Assembly: GCA_943331195.2 (NCBI GenBank)
Contig: CALQKQ020000174.1
Span: 1 to 7,396, forward strand
From: Akkermansia muciniphila
GTDB taxonomy: Bacteria; Verrucomicrobiota; Verrucomicrobiia; Verrucomicrobiales; V1-33
DNA: 7,396 nt
Direction: 5' to 3'
Shown: positions 5,982 to 7,396 of the stretch, in pieces
Layout of the letters: each line of letters starts with the position of its first letter
How positions within the stretch are numbered: the first letter of the stretch is position 1
Notes under the pieces: generated by a model
The model's database searches: none
Told to the model about the DNA's origin: nothing
Seen by the model: the letters and a program-made list of their open reading frames with translations, nothing else
Position numbers and translations under genes: made by a program

Positions 5982-7396
5982 CTAGCGCGGAGCCACCGTG
6001 CTCGCCTTCTGATTGTTCGCCGGCTGCACATCCACCGCCCCCGCCGGATTCGTCAGCTGCGAGCGATACGAAAGCCCATTCTCCGACCGGCTCAACTCCA
6101 AGGCATTGACCGGCACCGCCACCGTAGTGCTGGCCCCCGGCGCCAGCCCCGGCACCTCATACGCGCTCTGCCCCAGGCTGTCCGTGATGTACAAGTTCAT
6201 CCCCGAAACCGCCGCGCCACTGCGGTTCTGAATCACAAACTCCATCTGCCCCGTCTGATTGTTAAAATAGTGGCTCGAAACCGCCGTATCCACCCGCGCC
6301 GCGTCCAGGCGGTTCATCGCCCATCCCAAATTCAAAATCCCCGACCCATAGGCCGCATCCGCCCCCGGGGCCCCCCCATCGCTGGTGTACTGCTGCAACA
6401 CCCCCCACGCCTGGCTGGCACTCATCCCCGGATTCTCACTCATCATCGCCGCCACCGCCCCCGCCACGATCGGAGCGCTCCCCGAAGTGCCGTCAAAAAC
6501 CACCCGCTCCCCATTCAGCCAGGCCGTATTGATCCCATACCCCGGCGCCGTGATTTTCAGATTCTCCCCCGAATTCGAAAAACTAGCCTGCTGCTCCACC
6601 GCATCCACCGCCCCCACCGATATCACCCGCGGATCCGCCGCCGGCCACGTCATCTGCGCCGCCTGGTCATTCCCCGAGGGCGCCACAATCACCGCCCCCC
6701 GCCCCACCGCATAGCTGATCGCGTCCGTCAACACCGTGGAGTTTTGATAGGCTCCCAAGCTGATATTGATCACCTGGGCCCCGGCGTCCACCGCCGTCTG
6801 GATGCCCTTGGCCAAGGTAAATAGATCGCTCGTCCCATCCGCGCCCGTCACCTTGATGCTCAGCGCCTGCGCTCCCGGGGCCACCCCCATGGCATCGCCC
6901 GCCTCGCCCAGCGCCAAGGCCGCCACCGCCGTGCCATGCCCATCCCCTTCCCCAGTGCCCAGAAAACCCTGGCCAATATCCAGATAGCGCAGCCGATTGC
7001 TCCCAAAGGTAGCGTCCGCCGCCACCCCACTATCCAAAATCGCAATGGTCACCCCCTCCCCCCAGCGGCTGTGATCCCCCGTCACCCCCAAAAACGACAA
7101 CATGCCGTCCCCAAAAGCCACCTCCCGCTGCGCCGCGCGCTCCTCCTTCGCCGGCGTGTCCGGCAAATACGCATAATAGTTCGCTCCCACGTCCCCATAA
7201 TCCGCCGCGTGCCCCAGCAAATCCGCCTGCAGCGCCCCCAGCCCATCATACCCCACCCGCACCAAGCGCAATCCATCCACCTGATCCATCACCCGCAGCC
7301 CCGCCCCCGCCGCCCGCGCCAAAAAATCCCGATACGCCTGCTCCGTCTTAAACCGCAGCAGCGCCTCATGGTCCCTCGCCCCCTTCACCCCCAGCC
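5982..7396 (-). CDS. Subtilisin-like (S8) serine protease with C-terminal beta-sandwich domain, N-terminus outside window
   Basis: The frame is open from the right edge to a TAG at 5984-5982 and encodes at least 470 residues. A GTG at 7388 could serve as a start, but the frame continues to the edge and no signal peptide is seen, so the true start probably lies beyond. Numbering from that GTG: residues about 7-80 look like a beta-alpha-beta propeptide (HEALLRFKTEQAYRDFL), as in secreted subtilases. The catalytic domain has Asp119 in IAILDSGV, His151 in GDGHGTAV, the oxyanion-hole Asn240 in APSGN, and Ser302 in DGTSGSAPIVAG: the Asp-His-Ser order of family S8 with all key residues present. From about 370 there is a C-terminal beta-rich domain with LAPGAS and QPANN near the end, reminiscent of CARDB-type adhesion modules. 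The product is probably secreted or cell-surface bound. The substrate is unknown. It converges on the exported protein gene with three bases between stops. Confidence 0.93.
   Translation of the reverse strand, partial: LGVKGARDHEALLRFKTEQAYRDFLARAAGAGLRVMDQVDGLRLVRVGYDGLGALQADLLGHAADYGDVGANYYAYLPDTPAKEERAAQREVAFGDGMLSFLGVTGDHSRWGEGVTIAILDSGVAADATFGSNRLRYLDIGQGFLGTGEGDGHGTAVAALALGEAGDAMGVAPGAQALSIKVTGADGTSDLFTLAKGIQTAVDAGAQVINISLGAYQNSTVLTDAISYAVGRGAVIVAPSGNDQAAQMTWPAADPRVISVGAVDAVEQQASFSNSGENLKITAPGYGINTAWLNGERVVFDGTSGSAPIVAGAVAAMMSENPGMSASQAWGVLQQYTSDGGAPGADAAYGSGILNLGWAMNRLDAARVDTAVSSHYFNNQTGQMEFVIQNRSGAAVSGMNLYITDSLGQSAYEVPGLAPGASTTVAVPVNALELSRSENGLSYRSQLTNPAGAVDVQPANNQKASTVAPR

Overview
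The window is GC-rich bacterial chromosomal DNA with ordinary housekeeping gene content. It most likely comes from the Verrucomicrobiota or a neighbouring PVC lineage. This is an inference from the tgt-yajC-secDF cluster with a single fused SecDF carrying an extra N-terminal membrane helix, and from the style of a small secreted protein and a subtilase; no marker gene fixes the lineage. I see no mobile element, CRISPR array, tRNA or rRNA, and nothing that looks like a defence or other exotic multi-gene system.

Layout from left to right. Positions 1-276 (+) hold the C-terminal end of anthranilate phosphoribosyltransferase (trpD). It converges on a minus-strand operon that reads tgt (4451 to 3303), yajC (3306 to 2953), secDF (2893 to 398). 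tgt and yajC overlap by four bases (ATGA) and secDF follows after 57 bases without a hairpin strong enough to split the unit. The operon joins queuosine tRNA modification (Tgt) to the accessory part of the Sec translocon (YajC and SecDF), an arrangement found in many bacteria. Upstream of tgt lies about 550 bases without a convincing gene. This gap holds an A8/T8 tract, two small hairpins, a G-quadruplex-type motif, and a 10-base perfect complement of the tgt start region. Beyond it is a 100-residue Dabb-domain protein (5316 to 5014, -). It is divergent from a 176-residue exported protein of unknown function (5448-5978, +). That gene ends three bases from the stop codon of a subtilisin-type (S8) serine protease, which is read from the right edge (7396 to 5982, -) and lacks its N-terminus in this window.

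The most notable points are these. (1) The Tgt protein keeps its catalytic and substrate-pocket motifs, but all three zinc-binding cysteines are replaced. (2) The tgt leader contains a distant perfect complement to the start codon region and nearby hairpins, which suggests but does not prove translational control. (3) A strong C-over-G bias of the plus strand runs through genes of both orientations and sets their third-codon-position choice, which suggests the minus strand is the leading replication strand here.
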